Source: Cytophagaceae bacterium (GTDB lineage Bacteria; Bacteroidota; Bacteroidia; Flavobacteriales; Flavobacteriaceae). Taken from it: a stretch of 64,000 nt of DNA. Positions 28,101 to 34,389 of the stretch are shown here, piece after piece; within the stretch, counting starts at the first letter, position 1, and every line of letters begins with the position of its first letter. A program made the position numbers and the translations under genes. The DNA is taken from the NCBI GenBank assembly GCA_002710685.1, contig PALD01000080.1, positions 186,001-250,000 on the forward strand. Reading direction: 5' to 3'. The notes under the pieces are model-generated. The model did no database searches and had not been told where the DNA came from. It worked only from the letters and a program-made list of their open reading frames with translations.

Positions 28101-28355
28101 CAGGACAAGCGTGCTCCATTTTTCCTTTTTCCATAACTGATAGCGCTTGATATTGCCCAAAAAATTGACCACAAAAAGCACATGGATGAGCTCAAACCAC
28201 CATGCATTGTAAATCAGTTCGCGGGTGTATGGTGTGGGCGAGGTTTCTTGACCCGCATCCAGTATCGTACCCGTTGCCATCGCCACTGCATAGACTATAA
28301 AAAGGATTGCCATCAAGCGGGTGGAGAACAGGAATTCGGCTATACGTTTTTGCAT
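25116..28355 (-). CDS. ccsBA: Fused cytochrome c assembly protein CcsB(ResB)-CcsA
   Basis: A 1079-residue system II cytochrome c synthase that exports haem and attaches it to apocytochromes at the outer face of the inner membrane. The N-terminal part (about 1-460) is ResB/CcsB-like, with membrane helices near 13-31 and 80-100 and a large periplasmic domain. A middle periplasmic region spans roughly 500-780. The C-terminal CcsA part (about 790-1079) has many helices and the haem-binding WGRYWGWDPKETW at residue 977, with flanking histidines. A hydrophobic stretch ending VLFGLSQNITAQ follows the CcsB part and carries a palindrome copy (26897-26912). It is divergent from the DUF2520 gene. Confidence 0.92.
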   Translation of the reverse strand: MQKRIAEFLFSTRLMAILFIVYAVAMATGTILDAGQETSPTPYTRELIYNAWWFELIHVLFVVNFLGNIKRYQLWKKEKWSTLVLHLAFILIIVGAAITRYIGYEGIMPIREGETADTFLSEKTYLRAFIDGEKDGTPQRRNLEWPMNLSPRLDNDFTIDTEFDTIPVTITFNKFIDGAEEGLVEDTKGKYQLKVVEAGDGNRHDHYIQEGAVSSIHNVLFTLNNPQEGAINITYKNGEYSIKSPFEGQTTVMATQETTQVIKDSLQDLKLRALYQVGDMQFVIPEPAIRGTNGIIEAFPKTKNQADALFVNVTAQGQTETVGLLGGKGFNTDMKTIEVGDLSIHLAYGSKPVELPFAITLNDFIAEKYPGTEKVYSSYESEITVVDGEQQQFDYEIYMNHVLDHKGYRFYQASFSPDELGTVLSVNHDRWGGWVTYAGYFLLYLGLMLILFDKGSRFGHLKKMLDKVKAKKAALPLLLVLFGLSQNITAQEQEVVVENGNTTVVEKPQDLIPGQLAQPRDEDTHTMINRANVDSLIQATKIPEGKAAEFGKLVIQDDGGRMMPVNTFSSKLMRKLSRSDHYQGLNADQAFYSMIQSPMLWVNTDFIYLNTKNDSIRGIIGVPKGQKYVRLLDFIDAQGNLKIAPYLQEAYQAEAKNSFDKDFIDIAERLGLLDRALSGEILKIFPIPDSPNNKWVSYPELATAGFKDMDSLYTKQILPLYFSAMQEGNGTGDYTKANTFLNSIKKFQQKFGGDIMPSQNKIDAEVYYNKHDIFTKLYWLYLLASVVMFIFVIIRIFKENRFIKVMVWLSTAAIIILFALHTVGLIWRWYLSGHAPWSNAYESILYVGWATMFFGLAFGRKSALTIASTAFVAGFILWGASMNWLNPEIANLQPVLDSYWLMIHVAVIVASYGPFTLGMILGIVTLLLMMLTNEKNKKRMKLNVDELIIITEMSLTVGLVMLTIGNFLGGQWANESWGRYWGWDPKETWALISIMVYAFVIHMRLVPGLRSKWLFNLMSILAYGSIMMTYFGVNFWLSGLHSYASGDNILNLNKSIGIFVGVMIFAFIALPKYRKYYKK
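26897..26912. repeat. Perfect palindrome TTTGGCTTAAGCCAAA
   Basis: A 16-base perfect palindrome inside ccsBA, in the hydrophobic, signal-peptide-like segment between its two halves, encoding FGLSQ on the minus strand. Confidence 0.8.
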
Positions 28356-28381
28356 TATAAAAGGTGCTTATTTTGCTGGCG

Positions 28382-28389
28382 CGAAGATA
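28382..28389 (-). promoter_or_regulatory. Possible -7 element for ccsBA
   Basis: The minus strand reads TATCTTCG, one mismatch from TAnnTTTG, 27-34 bases before the ccsBA start. The same variant occurs upstream of the cobalamin riboswitch. Confidence 0.35.
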
Positions 28390-28471
28390 CGACACGCATA
28401 AGCATTAAGAAAGTTTTTAGAAAGGTTTCAACCCCGCACCTGCCTTGTCATTTTTACTTACTTTTGAACCC

Positions 28472-29236
28472 GTGATACACATCTCTATCATAGGTACGGG
28501 AAACGTGGCAACTCATCTTGCCCAGGCCATTGCACAATCGCCTCTTTTAAGACTGGATTGCGTTTATGGCCGCAGTGAAGAAAAGCTTGAACCCTTTAAA
28601 GAATTAACCTCAACTATCACTTCGCTTAATAAAATACAAAATACTGGATTACTGATTGTTGCGATTACAGATGATGAACTCAAGACAATGCCTGACAAAA
28701 TTGCAGTGGGCGATATTCTTACCGTGCACACCTCTGGCAGCGTCAGCATGCGCGTGTTTGAAAAATTTGAACGTTATGGGGTGTTCTACCCATTGCAAAC
28801 CTTTACCGCTGGACGCAAAATAGACGTTAAAAAAATTCCGTTTTGCCTAGAGGCAAAAAATAAAAAGGACCTTGAAATCCTGAAGACCGTCACGCAAGCC
28901 CTGGGTGCAAATCACTTTGTGGTCAATAGCGAGCAACGAGCAAAACTGCACCTAGCGGCCGTGTATGCAAATAACTTTGTAAATGGTATTTTGGCAGAAG
29001 CCAAAACTTTATGCGAAGCATCAGGACTACCTTTTAAAATCTTAAGGCCGCTGGTTGAAGAAACCTTTGAAAAAGTATTTAAAATAGGGCCAGAAAACGC
29101 ACAGACAGGCCCAGCCCGCAGGGGCGACCATGAAACCATAAAAAAACAGGTGGCCGCACTACCTATGGACCAAAAAAAACTATACATAGAAATCACAAAT
29201 TCCATATTGAGACGCTATGAGCGAAAAGAGTTATAA
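28472..29236 (+). CDS. Rossmann-fold oxidoreductase with DUF2520 domain
   Basis: A 254-residue protein from the GTG at 28472 (IHISIIGTGNVATHLAQAIAQ, the dinucleotide-binding motif), followed by a helical DUF2520 domain (about 130-250, HLAAVYANNFVNGILAEAKTLCEASGLPF). The fold resembles pyrroline-5-carboxylate reductase or F420-dependent NADP oxidoreductases; the substrate is unknown. A TTG nine codons upstream is possible, but TACTTTTG at 28459-28466 looks like the -7 element and would leave the GTG nearly at the mRNA 5' end. It overlaps the KdsC-like gene by 20 bases. Confidence 0.82.
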   Translation: MIHISIIGTGNVATHLAQAIAQSPLLRLDCVYGRSEEKLEPFKELTSTITSLNKIQNTGLLIVAITDDELKTMPDKIAVGDILTVHTSGSVSMRVFEKFERYGVFYPLQTFTAGRKIDVKKIPFCLEAKNKKDLEILKTVTQALGANHFVVNSEQRAKLHLAAVYANNFVNGILAEAKTLCEASGLPFKILRPLVEETFEKVFKIGPENAQTGPARRGDHETIKKQVAALPMDQKKLYIEITNSILRRYERKEL

Positions 29237-29747
29237 AGAGTACTTAAAGCATATCACGACCTTCGTTTTTGACGTTGACGGAGTGCTGACTGACGGCAGC
29301 ATACAGATAAGCACTGATGGCGAAATGCTGCGCACCATGCACACTAAGGATGGTTACGCCCTAAAAACGGCACTGAATCAAGGGTTCAACGTGTGCATCA
29401 TTTCTGGCGGGAAGAACGAGGGCGTGCGTTCACGCTTGCGCGGCCTGGGGATTACTGATATTTACCTGGGTGCTCATGTTAAGACTGAGCAGCTTGATGA
29501 ATATTTCAATATCCACGGCATCAAGGCCGAGAATGTACTTTATATGGGAGACGATATCCCAGATTATCCCGTGATGAAGCTGGTGGGGCTTCCCTGCTGC
29601 CCACAGGATGCCGTGAAGGAAATCAAGGAAATCTCAACATACGTGAGCCATAAAAAAGGCGGCGAGGGCTGCGTGCGCGATGTTATTGAGCAGGTACTCA
29701 AGGTCCAGGGCAAGTGGATGACAGAGTTTGATGCACAATATGATTGA
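29217..29747 (+). CDS. kdsC: KdsC-like HAD phosphatase
   Basis: A 176-residue HAD hydrolase without a cap domain, matching 3-deoxy-D-manno-octulosonate 8-phosphate phosphatase, which makes Kdo for lipopolysaccharide. Motif I is FDVDGVLTDGS (Asp19 and Asp21), motif II IISGGKNEGV, and motif IV MGDDIPDYPVM. The preceding gene overlaps it by 20 bases. Kdo synthesis fits the lipid A genes elsewhere in the window, but kdsA and kdsB are not here. Confidence 0.87.
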   Translation: MSEKSYKEYLKHITTFVFDVDGVLTDGSIQISTDGEMLRTMHTKDGYALKTALNQGFNVCIISGGKNEGVRSRLRGLGITDIYLGAHVKTEQLDEYFNIHGIKAENVLYMGDDIPDYPVMKLVGLPCCPQDAVKEIKEISTYVSHKKGGEGCVRDVIEQVLKVQGKWMTEFDAQYD

Positions 29748-29768
29748 TTCATATTTAAACCACACCCG

Positions 29769-30440
29769 TTGAACTTCGCAGACAAAACCGTTAACCTCAT
29801 CAAGGGCTATTTTCACATCATGGCCCTGTATATCATTTATGGGCTTGCGATTACCTTTTTACAAAAATATTTTAATGCCATGGACACCTCCATGTATGAC
29901 CAGGAGTCCATTGCAGAGCTTATAAGCAGCAACCCCATCAAGGCCGGGTTCATGATCCTTATCCTAGCGCCCGTACTTGAAGAAATAATGTTCAGGACGC
30001 TCATCAGGCCCAGTCACCTGGAGCTCATGCTGTTCTTCATGATATGGCCCATATTTTTCATCGGCACCATTGTGCCCATTGATGCGCACTGGGCCATAAC
30101 AGCAGTATTTATAGGCGTACTGCTTTTTTCATTGGCCTACTTGCTCTCACAGTTGATCCCCGAAAAAAGAACCCTGGGCCTGCGTAACTTTCTGGACAGG
30201 CAATACCTGTTTTTCTGGTTTGCCAGTTCTATCGTTTTTGGGTTTGTGCACATCACCAACTACGTTGACAACTATATGGTCAACCTGGCACTTTTTGTCT
30301 TGATCGCCCCTAGGATCATTGCCGGTTTCATGATGGGATGGATCAAGTTAAAAAACGGTTCGCTCGCCTGGAGCATGGCGCTACACTTCATGAACAATGC
30401 CCTACCCTTTTTGCTTGCCATGGGGCTGCCAGATAAATGA
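29769..30440 (+). CDS. CPBP-family intramembrane protease
   Basis: A 223-residue protein with about six membrane helices and the CPBP (Rce1/Abi) motifs: APVLEEIMFR (EExxxR), FGFVHITNY and LHFMNNALPF, which supply the Glu and His residues of the glutamic intramembrane protease site. It starts at a TTG (29769), 21 bases after the KdsC-like gene. The substrate is unknown; in bacteria such proteins are tied to peptide self-immunity or membrane protein processing. Confidence 0.85.
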   Translation: MNFADKTVNLIKGYFHIMALYIIYGLAITFLQKYFNAMDTSMYDQESIAELISSNPIKAGFMILILAPVLEEIMFRTLIRPSHLELMLFFMIWPIFFIGTIVPIDAHWAITAVFIGVLLFSLAYLLSQLIPEKRTLGLRNFLDRQYLFFWFASSIVFGFVHITNYVDNYMVNLALFVLIAPRIIAGFMMGWIKLKNGSLAWSMALHFMNNALPFLLAMGLPDK

Positions 30441-30442
30441 GG

Positions 30443-30458
30443 CGCTTTCGCGAAAGCG
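30443..30458. repeat. Perfect palindrome CGCTTTCGCGAAAGCG
   Basis: A 16-base perfect palindrome between the convergent CPBP gene (stop 30440) and gluconokinase (stop 30474). It is the only hairpin in the gap and may serve both genes as an RNA 3'-end structure, though no T-run follows. Confidence 0.8.
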
Positions 30459-30473
30459 AAACACATACGATCA

Positions 30474-30959
30474 CTAGCTGCCCTTGATGATATTCAGGGC
30501 TTTATCCACCATTTCTCCCGGGGTTTGCCTGATGTCCAGGTGAATGCCATAAGTGGCCTCCTCCAGGTCAGCAAATTGAGATTTGAGCATGTCTGCCTTA
30601 AAATAATGTCCCTTTCTACTGCTCAACCGGTTAAATATAGTCTCGTAAGAACCGTCTAGAAAAATCCACTCCACATTGCCATGATTGAGCATCTTGCGGT
30701 ATTTTTCCTTGAGTGCAGAGCAGGCAATCACGCAGCCTTTTTTATCGGCCTGCTCATCGACAAGTTTTGAGAGTGCCTTTAACCAGCCCTTTCTGTCCTC
30801 ATCATTGAGGGGGTGGCCGTGGGCCATTTTATCAATATTGGCCTGTGGATGAAAATCATCACCGTCAAAAAACGGGATGTCAATCTTTTTTGCAAGCAGT
30901 TTCCCTATGGTGGTCTTTCCAGACCCCGAAACCCCGGCAACTATATAGACAGGCTTCAT
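30474..30959 (-). CDS. gntK: Gluconokinase
   Basis: A 161-residue shikimate-kinase-fold kinase that phosphorylates gluconate to 6-phosphogluconate. The P-loop GVSGSGKTTIGKLLA (residues 9-23) is followed by FDGDDFHPQANIDKMAHGHPLNDEDRKGWL, the gluconate-binding signature, and by RKGHYFKADMLKSQFADLE. The start overlaps the end of the DUF72 gene by four bases, so the two are translated together. Confidence 0.93.
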   Translation of the reverse strand: MKPVYIVAGVSGSGKTTIGKLLAKKIDIPFFDGDDFHPQANIDKMAHGHPLNDEDRKGWLKALSKLVDEQADKKGCVIACSALKEKYRKMLNHGNVEWIFLDGSYETIFNRLSSRKGHYFKADMLKSQFADLEEATYGIHLDIRQTPGEMVDKALNIIKGS

Positions 30960-31855
30960 AGATCGAGTTTTAAAGGGCTACCCTCATCATCAGACCCTGG
31001 GATTTTAAGATTTGTCCCCAGTTTATCATTGAGCTGCTTGATAAAGTATGCAGAGAGCAAGGGAGATTCTTTTTCAATATTTTGATGGATGAAGAAATCA
31101 ACCTGGTTGATGCCCTGTTCAAACCATGAACCTAGGCGGTCAACCCAGGCGTCGAGCCTATCATAATCTGAAGGGTGGTTTGCCCCCACATAGCGCACAA
31201 AGGCCTCGCCGTTAGTCAACCGCATGTGCAACAGGTCTCTCCTGCCGGCCGTATCAACTATGATGTTTGAGATGTTGTTTTCTTCCAGCAGGTAAAAAAG
31301 CTTATCTGCAACCGGCTCTTCATTAAACCAGTCTGTATGCCTAAACTCAACTGCCAGCGGGACATCGCTGGGCCAGTGGTCCACGAAGGCCTCCACCCGG
31401 TCAAAATCCTTTGGTTTAAAATTATTGTGCATCTGCAGGAAGACCGTACCCAGTTTTTCCTTGAGCAGTACCGTGTGGTCCAGGTACTCATCTATGCGTG
31501 GTGCAGCATCGAGCAAGCGCTTGAGATGGCTTATATTCTGTGTGATCTTTGGAAAAAACTTAAATCCCTCGGGCACTTTGTCGCGCCAGGTCTCAAACTG
31601 GTCTTTGGGGAACAATCTATAAAATGTCGCGTTGAGCTCAATACTGTTGAACTGGTTTGAATAATACCCCAGTTCATCTTTAGTGCCGCGTGGATAAAAC
31701 CCTTTGAGGTCTTGTTTGTTCCATTTTGCACAGCCCACATAAACCTCTGGTTTCTTGCCATTATCATGTTTTTTAAGGGCTCCGGCGGTTTCAACATGGT
31801 CTGGGGGTAATGAAAAATCTACATTTTCAGGATCATCGACCTTGCCAAATTTCAT
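30956..31855 (-). CDS. DUF72 family protein
   Basis: A 299-residue TIM-barrel-like DUF72 protein (YecE family), seen from VYVGCAKWNKQDLKGFYPRGTKDELGYYSNQFNSIELNATFYRL and LAVEFRHTDWF. The catalytic role is not established for the family. A good promoter (31878-31907) lies upstream. The gene leads the pair with gluconokinase. Confidence 0.88.
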   Translation of the reverse strand: MKFGKVDDPENVDFSLPPDHVETAGALKKHDNGKKPEVYVGCAKWNKQDLKGFYPRGTKDELGYYSNQFNSIELNATFYRLFPKDQFETWRDKVPEGFKFFPKITQNISHLKRLLDAAPRIDEYLDHTVLLKEKLGTVFLQMHNNFKPKDFDRVEAFVDHWPSDVPLAVEFRHTDWFNEEPVADKLFYLLEENNISNIIVDTAGRRDLLHMRLTNGEAFVRYVGANHPSDYDRLDAWVDRLGSWFEQGINQVDFFIHQNIEKESPLLSAYFIKQLNDKLGTNLKIPGSDDEGSPLKLDL

Positions 31856-31877
31856 AAATCTTATTTTTGATATTAAC

Positions 31878-31907
31878 CAAATATACCCTAATTATAACAC
31901 ACCTCAA
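31878..31907 (-). promoter_or_regulatory. Promoter for DUF72-gntK
   Basis: The minus strand shows TTG (31907-31905), 19 bases, then TATATTTG (31885-31878), a close match to the Bacteroidota consensus. The leader to the ATG at 31855 would be about 17 bases. Confidence 0.65.
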
Positions 31908-31951
31908 GAGGATTTCATAATTTAGGCGCCGCATTCTATAATGAGCAAAAA

Positions 31952-32689
31952 ATGAAAAAAGCCGTATTGTTTTTAAGCTTGGTCGTATTTTTTTCGCTTA
32001 AAGCGAAATCACAGACCGCAGAAGAAATCATCAACCGCTACATCCACAATGTAGGTGGACAGACCTGGAACGAGCTTGATGCGGTAAAAATGAAGGCCAC
32101 CCTGCGTCAAAATGGGATGAACAGGCAGCTTACCATCTATCAAACCAAAGATGGAAAGCAAGCCGTTATCGCCAAAATAGATGGCAAGAACGTGACCCAG
32201 CTGGCCTTTGATGGCATAAACCTGTGGCAAACGGACATCGCAACCCAGAAGCCTAAGAAACTTTCGCCAGAAGAAAACAGGATCTTCATGGAGTCTTTTC
32301 AGGATTTTCCTTCGCCATTCTTCAAGTACAAGGAGAAGGGCTATGCCGTGAAGAACCTGGGTACGGTTACCAAGGACGGTATTGAGACTTTTAAGGTTTC
32401 CCTAAGGCAACCTGCAATCTATGTGGATGGTGAAGAAACCACAACGGTGAGCTATTATTATTTTGAGAAGCAAAACTTTATGCCCATCGTGATAGAGATC
32501 ATCAAGGCAAACAGGCCTGATATCATTTCCCTGGGGGATTTTAGGGAGGTTGAAGGTTTTTACTTTCCGTATAGTATTTCTCAAAACCTCTACCCCATAT
32601 CAATCAAGGAAATACTCATCAATCCAGAAATCGACCCCAAGGTCTTTCAATTTGTTGACCCTGACGAGGATAAAAAGGAGTCAAAATAG
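31952..32689 (+). CDS. LolA-like outer membrane lipoprotein-sorting protein
   Basis: A 245-residue periplasmic protein. A signal peptide (MKKAVLFLSLVVFFSLKAKSQ) precedes an open beta-barrel of the LolA/LppX-like fold (TAEEIINRYIHNVGGQTWNELDAVKMKATLRQNGMNRQLTIYQTKDGKQAVIAKIDG; later FWYLE-type strands). Related proteins carry lipids or lipoproteins across the periplasm. An exact palindrome copy (31992-32008) encodes SLKAK at the end of the signal peptide. The end overlaps the convergent GNAT gene by nine bases. Confidence 0.8.
   Translation: MKKAVLFLSLVVFFSLKAKSQTAEEIINRYIHNVGGQTWNELDAVKMKATLRQNGMNRQLTIYQTKDGKQAVIAKIDGKNVTQLAFDGINLWQTDIATQKPKKLSPEENRIFMESFQDFPSPFFKYKEKGYAVKNLGTVTKDGIETFKVSLRQPAIYVDGEETTTVSYYYFEKQNFMPIVIEIIKANRPDIISLGDFREVEGFYFPYSISQNLYPISIKEILINPEIDPKVFQFVDPDEDKKESK
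31992..32008. repeat. Palindrome TTTCGCTTAAAGCGAAA in a signal peptide
   Basis: An exact 17-base copy read in frame as S-L-K-A-K just before the predicted signal peptidase site. This places two lysines where small residues are usual, which is odd for a signal peptide c-region. Confidence 0.85.
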
Positions 32690-33145
32690 CTTCTCAAAGC
32701 ACACACTGTTCTCCACGCCGGCATACTGGCCGTAGTTTGGGGTAACCGTATAGTTGTTCTTTTTATATAGGGCAATGGCTTCGGGTTGCCGTATACCGGT
32801 TTCTAGAATACATTTTTTATATCCTAGTTCGCGGGCCCAAACCTCAAGTGCCCCGAGCAATAGGGATGCATACCCCTTGCCCCTGTAGGTTGGCAGGGTG
32901 TACATGCGCTTCACTTCCGCGGAAGCGGTATCATATTGTTTTATAGCCCCACATGCCACGGCAATGCTGTCTTCATAGAGTACTACAACATGTTTTATGG
33001 AGCCTATTGTATTGAACTGGTGGTAAAATGCATGGTCCTCGCCATCCCGAATAGCTAGGTCGGCATCTAGGTGGCGTACCAGTGCTATAAAATCAGGATT
33101 TGAGGCGCTTGTTCTTACCAGGTTTTTCATCTTGATGGTTTTCAT
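32681..33145 (-). CDS. GNAT-family N-acetyltransferase
   Basis: A 154-residue acetyltransferase. The acetyl-CoA-binding motif YRGKGYASLLLGALEVWARELG (R-x-x-G-x-G/A) is present, preceded by VKRMYTLPT and followed by GIRQPEAIALYKKNNYTV. The substrate is unknown. A CTTCCGCGGAAG palindrome at 32914-32925 lies within it, encoding residues near ASAEV. Confidence 0.87.
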   Translation of the reverse strand: MKTIKMKNLVRTSASNPDFIALVRHLDADLAIRDGEDHAFYHQFNTIGSIKHVVVLYEDSIAVACGAIKQYDTASAEVKRMYTLPTYRGKGYASLLLGALEVWARELGYKKCILETGIRQPEAIALYKKNNYTVTPNYGQYAGVENSVCFEKLF

Positions 33146-33218
33146 AAGGGAATGCCAAAATACTTAAGTCTATCCTATTTTTCACATTTTCTTATCAGCA
33201 ATGCGGTGGTTTTCAAAT

Positions 33219-33226
33219 TATATTTG
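33219..33226 (+). promoter_or_regulatory. -7 element for topoisomerase IB gene
   Basis: TATATTTG lies seven bases before the ATG at 33233. The predicted transcription start falls about two bases before the ATG. This supports the shorter start and suggests a nearly leaderless mRNA. Confidence 0.5.
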
Positions 33227-33232
33227 GTCATC

Positions 33233-34309
33233 ATGACAATTTCTGAAGATAATCTAGAAGAGCTGCTCAATAGCCCAGAAGAAGCTGCACGGCTTGCAGA
33301 CCTTATTTATGTTACCCCTTCGCACCTTACCATTGAACGCAAAAAGCACGGACGTGGGTTTAGGTACATCCACAAGGGAAAATCCCTACAGGGAAAGCGC
33401 ATTTTAAAACGCATCAAAAATCTTGTCATACCACCGGCGTGGCAAGATGTACGCATCGCCGAGCCACCCAATGGCCACATACAGGCCGTGGGGAGGGATG
33501 ACAAGGAGCGCAAGGTCTACCTCTATCACGAGACCTGGAACAAAATGCGCAATGAGACTAAATTCTTCAAGTTGGCCGCATTTGCCAACGTCCTGCCGCA
33601 GATAAGAAAACAGGTGGACAAAGACCTTGATGCCAAGGAAATGACCCGCCGTAAGGTACTGGCGCTGGTGGTCAGGCTCATGGAAGAAACCCATATACGC
33701 GTGGGCAACTCCTGTTATGCAAAACGCAACAAGACCTATGGACTCTCCACCCTGCGCACCCGCCATGTGCAAACCACAGAGAGTGGCCTGCGCTTTAAGT
33801 TCATAGGAAAAAAGGGCAAGGAGCATGATATCCCCATCCTTGACGAAAGGCTCATTGCCCTGGTAAACCGCTGTGAAGAAATACCCGGCTGGGAGCTGTT
33901 TCAGTTTTATGATGAGGAGGGCAACAAGGATGTTGTGGACAGCACCATGATCAATGATTACATACACGAACTGAGCGGCGACATGTTTTCTGCAAAGGAC
34001 TTTAGGACCTGGGGCGCCACAAAAATCTTCTTTGAGACCCTACGGGACCTTGAGTATCCTGATGCCGAAAAGCAAAAGGAAAAAAACCTGCTAACCGCCT
34101 ATGACGCTTCCGCGAAAGGACTGGGCAACACACGCACCGTATGCCGCGAGTATTATGTACACCCCGCCATACCAGAAAGCTACATGGATGGCAGCATCCT
34201 GCCCTATTTTAAAAAAGTGAACAAAGCATCGCGCAAAAAGGGCGAGCAGCTCTCACAGACCGAAAAAGTAATTACCGAAATCCTTGCCAACTACGAAGTT
34301 GAAATCTAA
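33233..34309 (+). CDS. DNA topoisomerase IB
   Basis: A 358-residue poxvirus-type topoisomerase IB, which relaxes supercoils through a 3'-phosphotyrosyl intermediate. The N-terminal domain (to about 90) ends LVIPPAWQDVRIAEPPNGHIQAVGRDDKERKVYLYH. The catalytic domain carries RVGNSCYAKRNKTYGLSTLRTRHV, FRTWGATKIF and the tyrosine in CREYYVHPAIPESY. The ATG at 33233 is preferred over 33152 because a -7 element sits between them. A palindrome-like copy (34105-34118) encodes DASAKG just before the active site helix. Confidence 0.93.
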   Translation: MTISEDNLEELLNSPEEAARLADLIYVTPSHLTIERKKHGRGFRYIHKGKSLQGKRILKRIKNLVIPPAWQDVRIAEPPNGHIQAVGRDDKERKVYLYHETWNKMRNETKFFKLAAFANVLPQIRKQVDKDLDAKEMTRRKVLALVVRLMEETHIRVGNSCYAKRNKTYGLSTLRTRHVQTTESGLRFKFIGKKGKEHDIPILDERLIALVNRCEEIPGWELFQFYDEEGNKDVVDSTMINDYIHELSGDMFSAKDFRTWGATKIFFETLRDLEYPDAEKQKEKNLLTAYDASAKGLGNTRTVCREYYVHPAIPESYMDGSILPYFKKVNKASRKKGEQLSQTEKVITEILANYEVEI

Positions 34310-34364
34310 TCCATATTTAACCTAGTTGATTTTAAGGTTACAAAGTTTTCTCATTCAATATGAG

Positions 34365-34372
34365 TAACTTTG
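34365..34372 (+). promoter_or_regulatory. -7 element for uvrA
   Basis: TAACTTTG matches TAnnTTTG and gives a leader of about 13 bases to the ATG at 34390. It lies inside the longer open frame starting at 34360, arguing against that start. The -33 region is poor. Confidence 0.45.
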
Positions 34373-34389
34373 CAAACTTGAAGAGAAAA

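Noticed and set aside
34360..34389. Upstream ATG for uvrA
   Set aside because: A TAnnTTTG promoter element lies inside it and homologous UvrA proteins begin at MAEIEEF.
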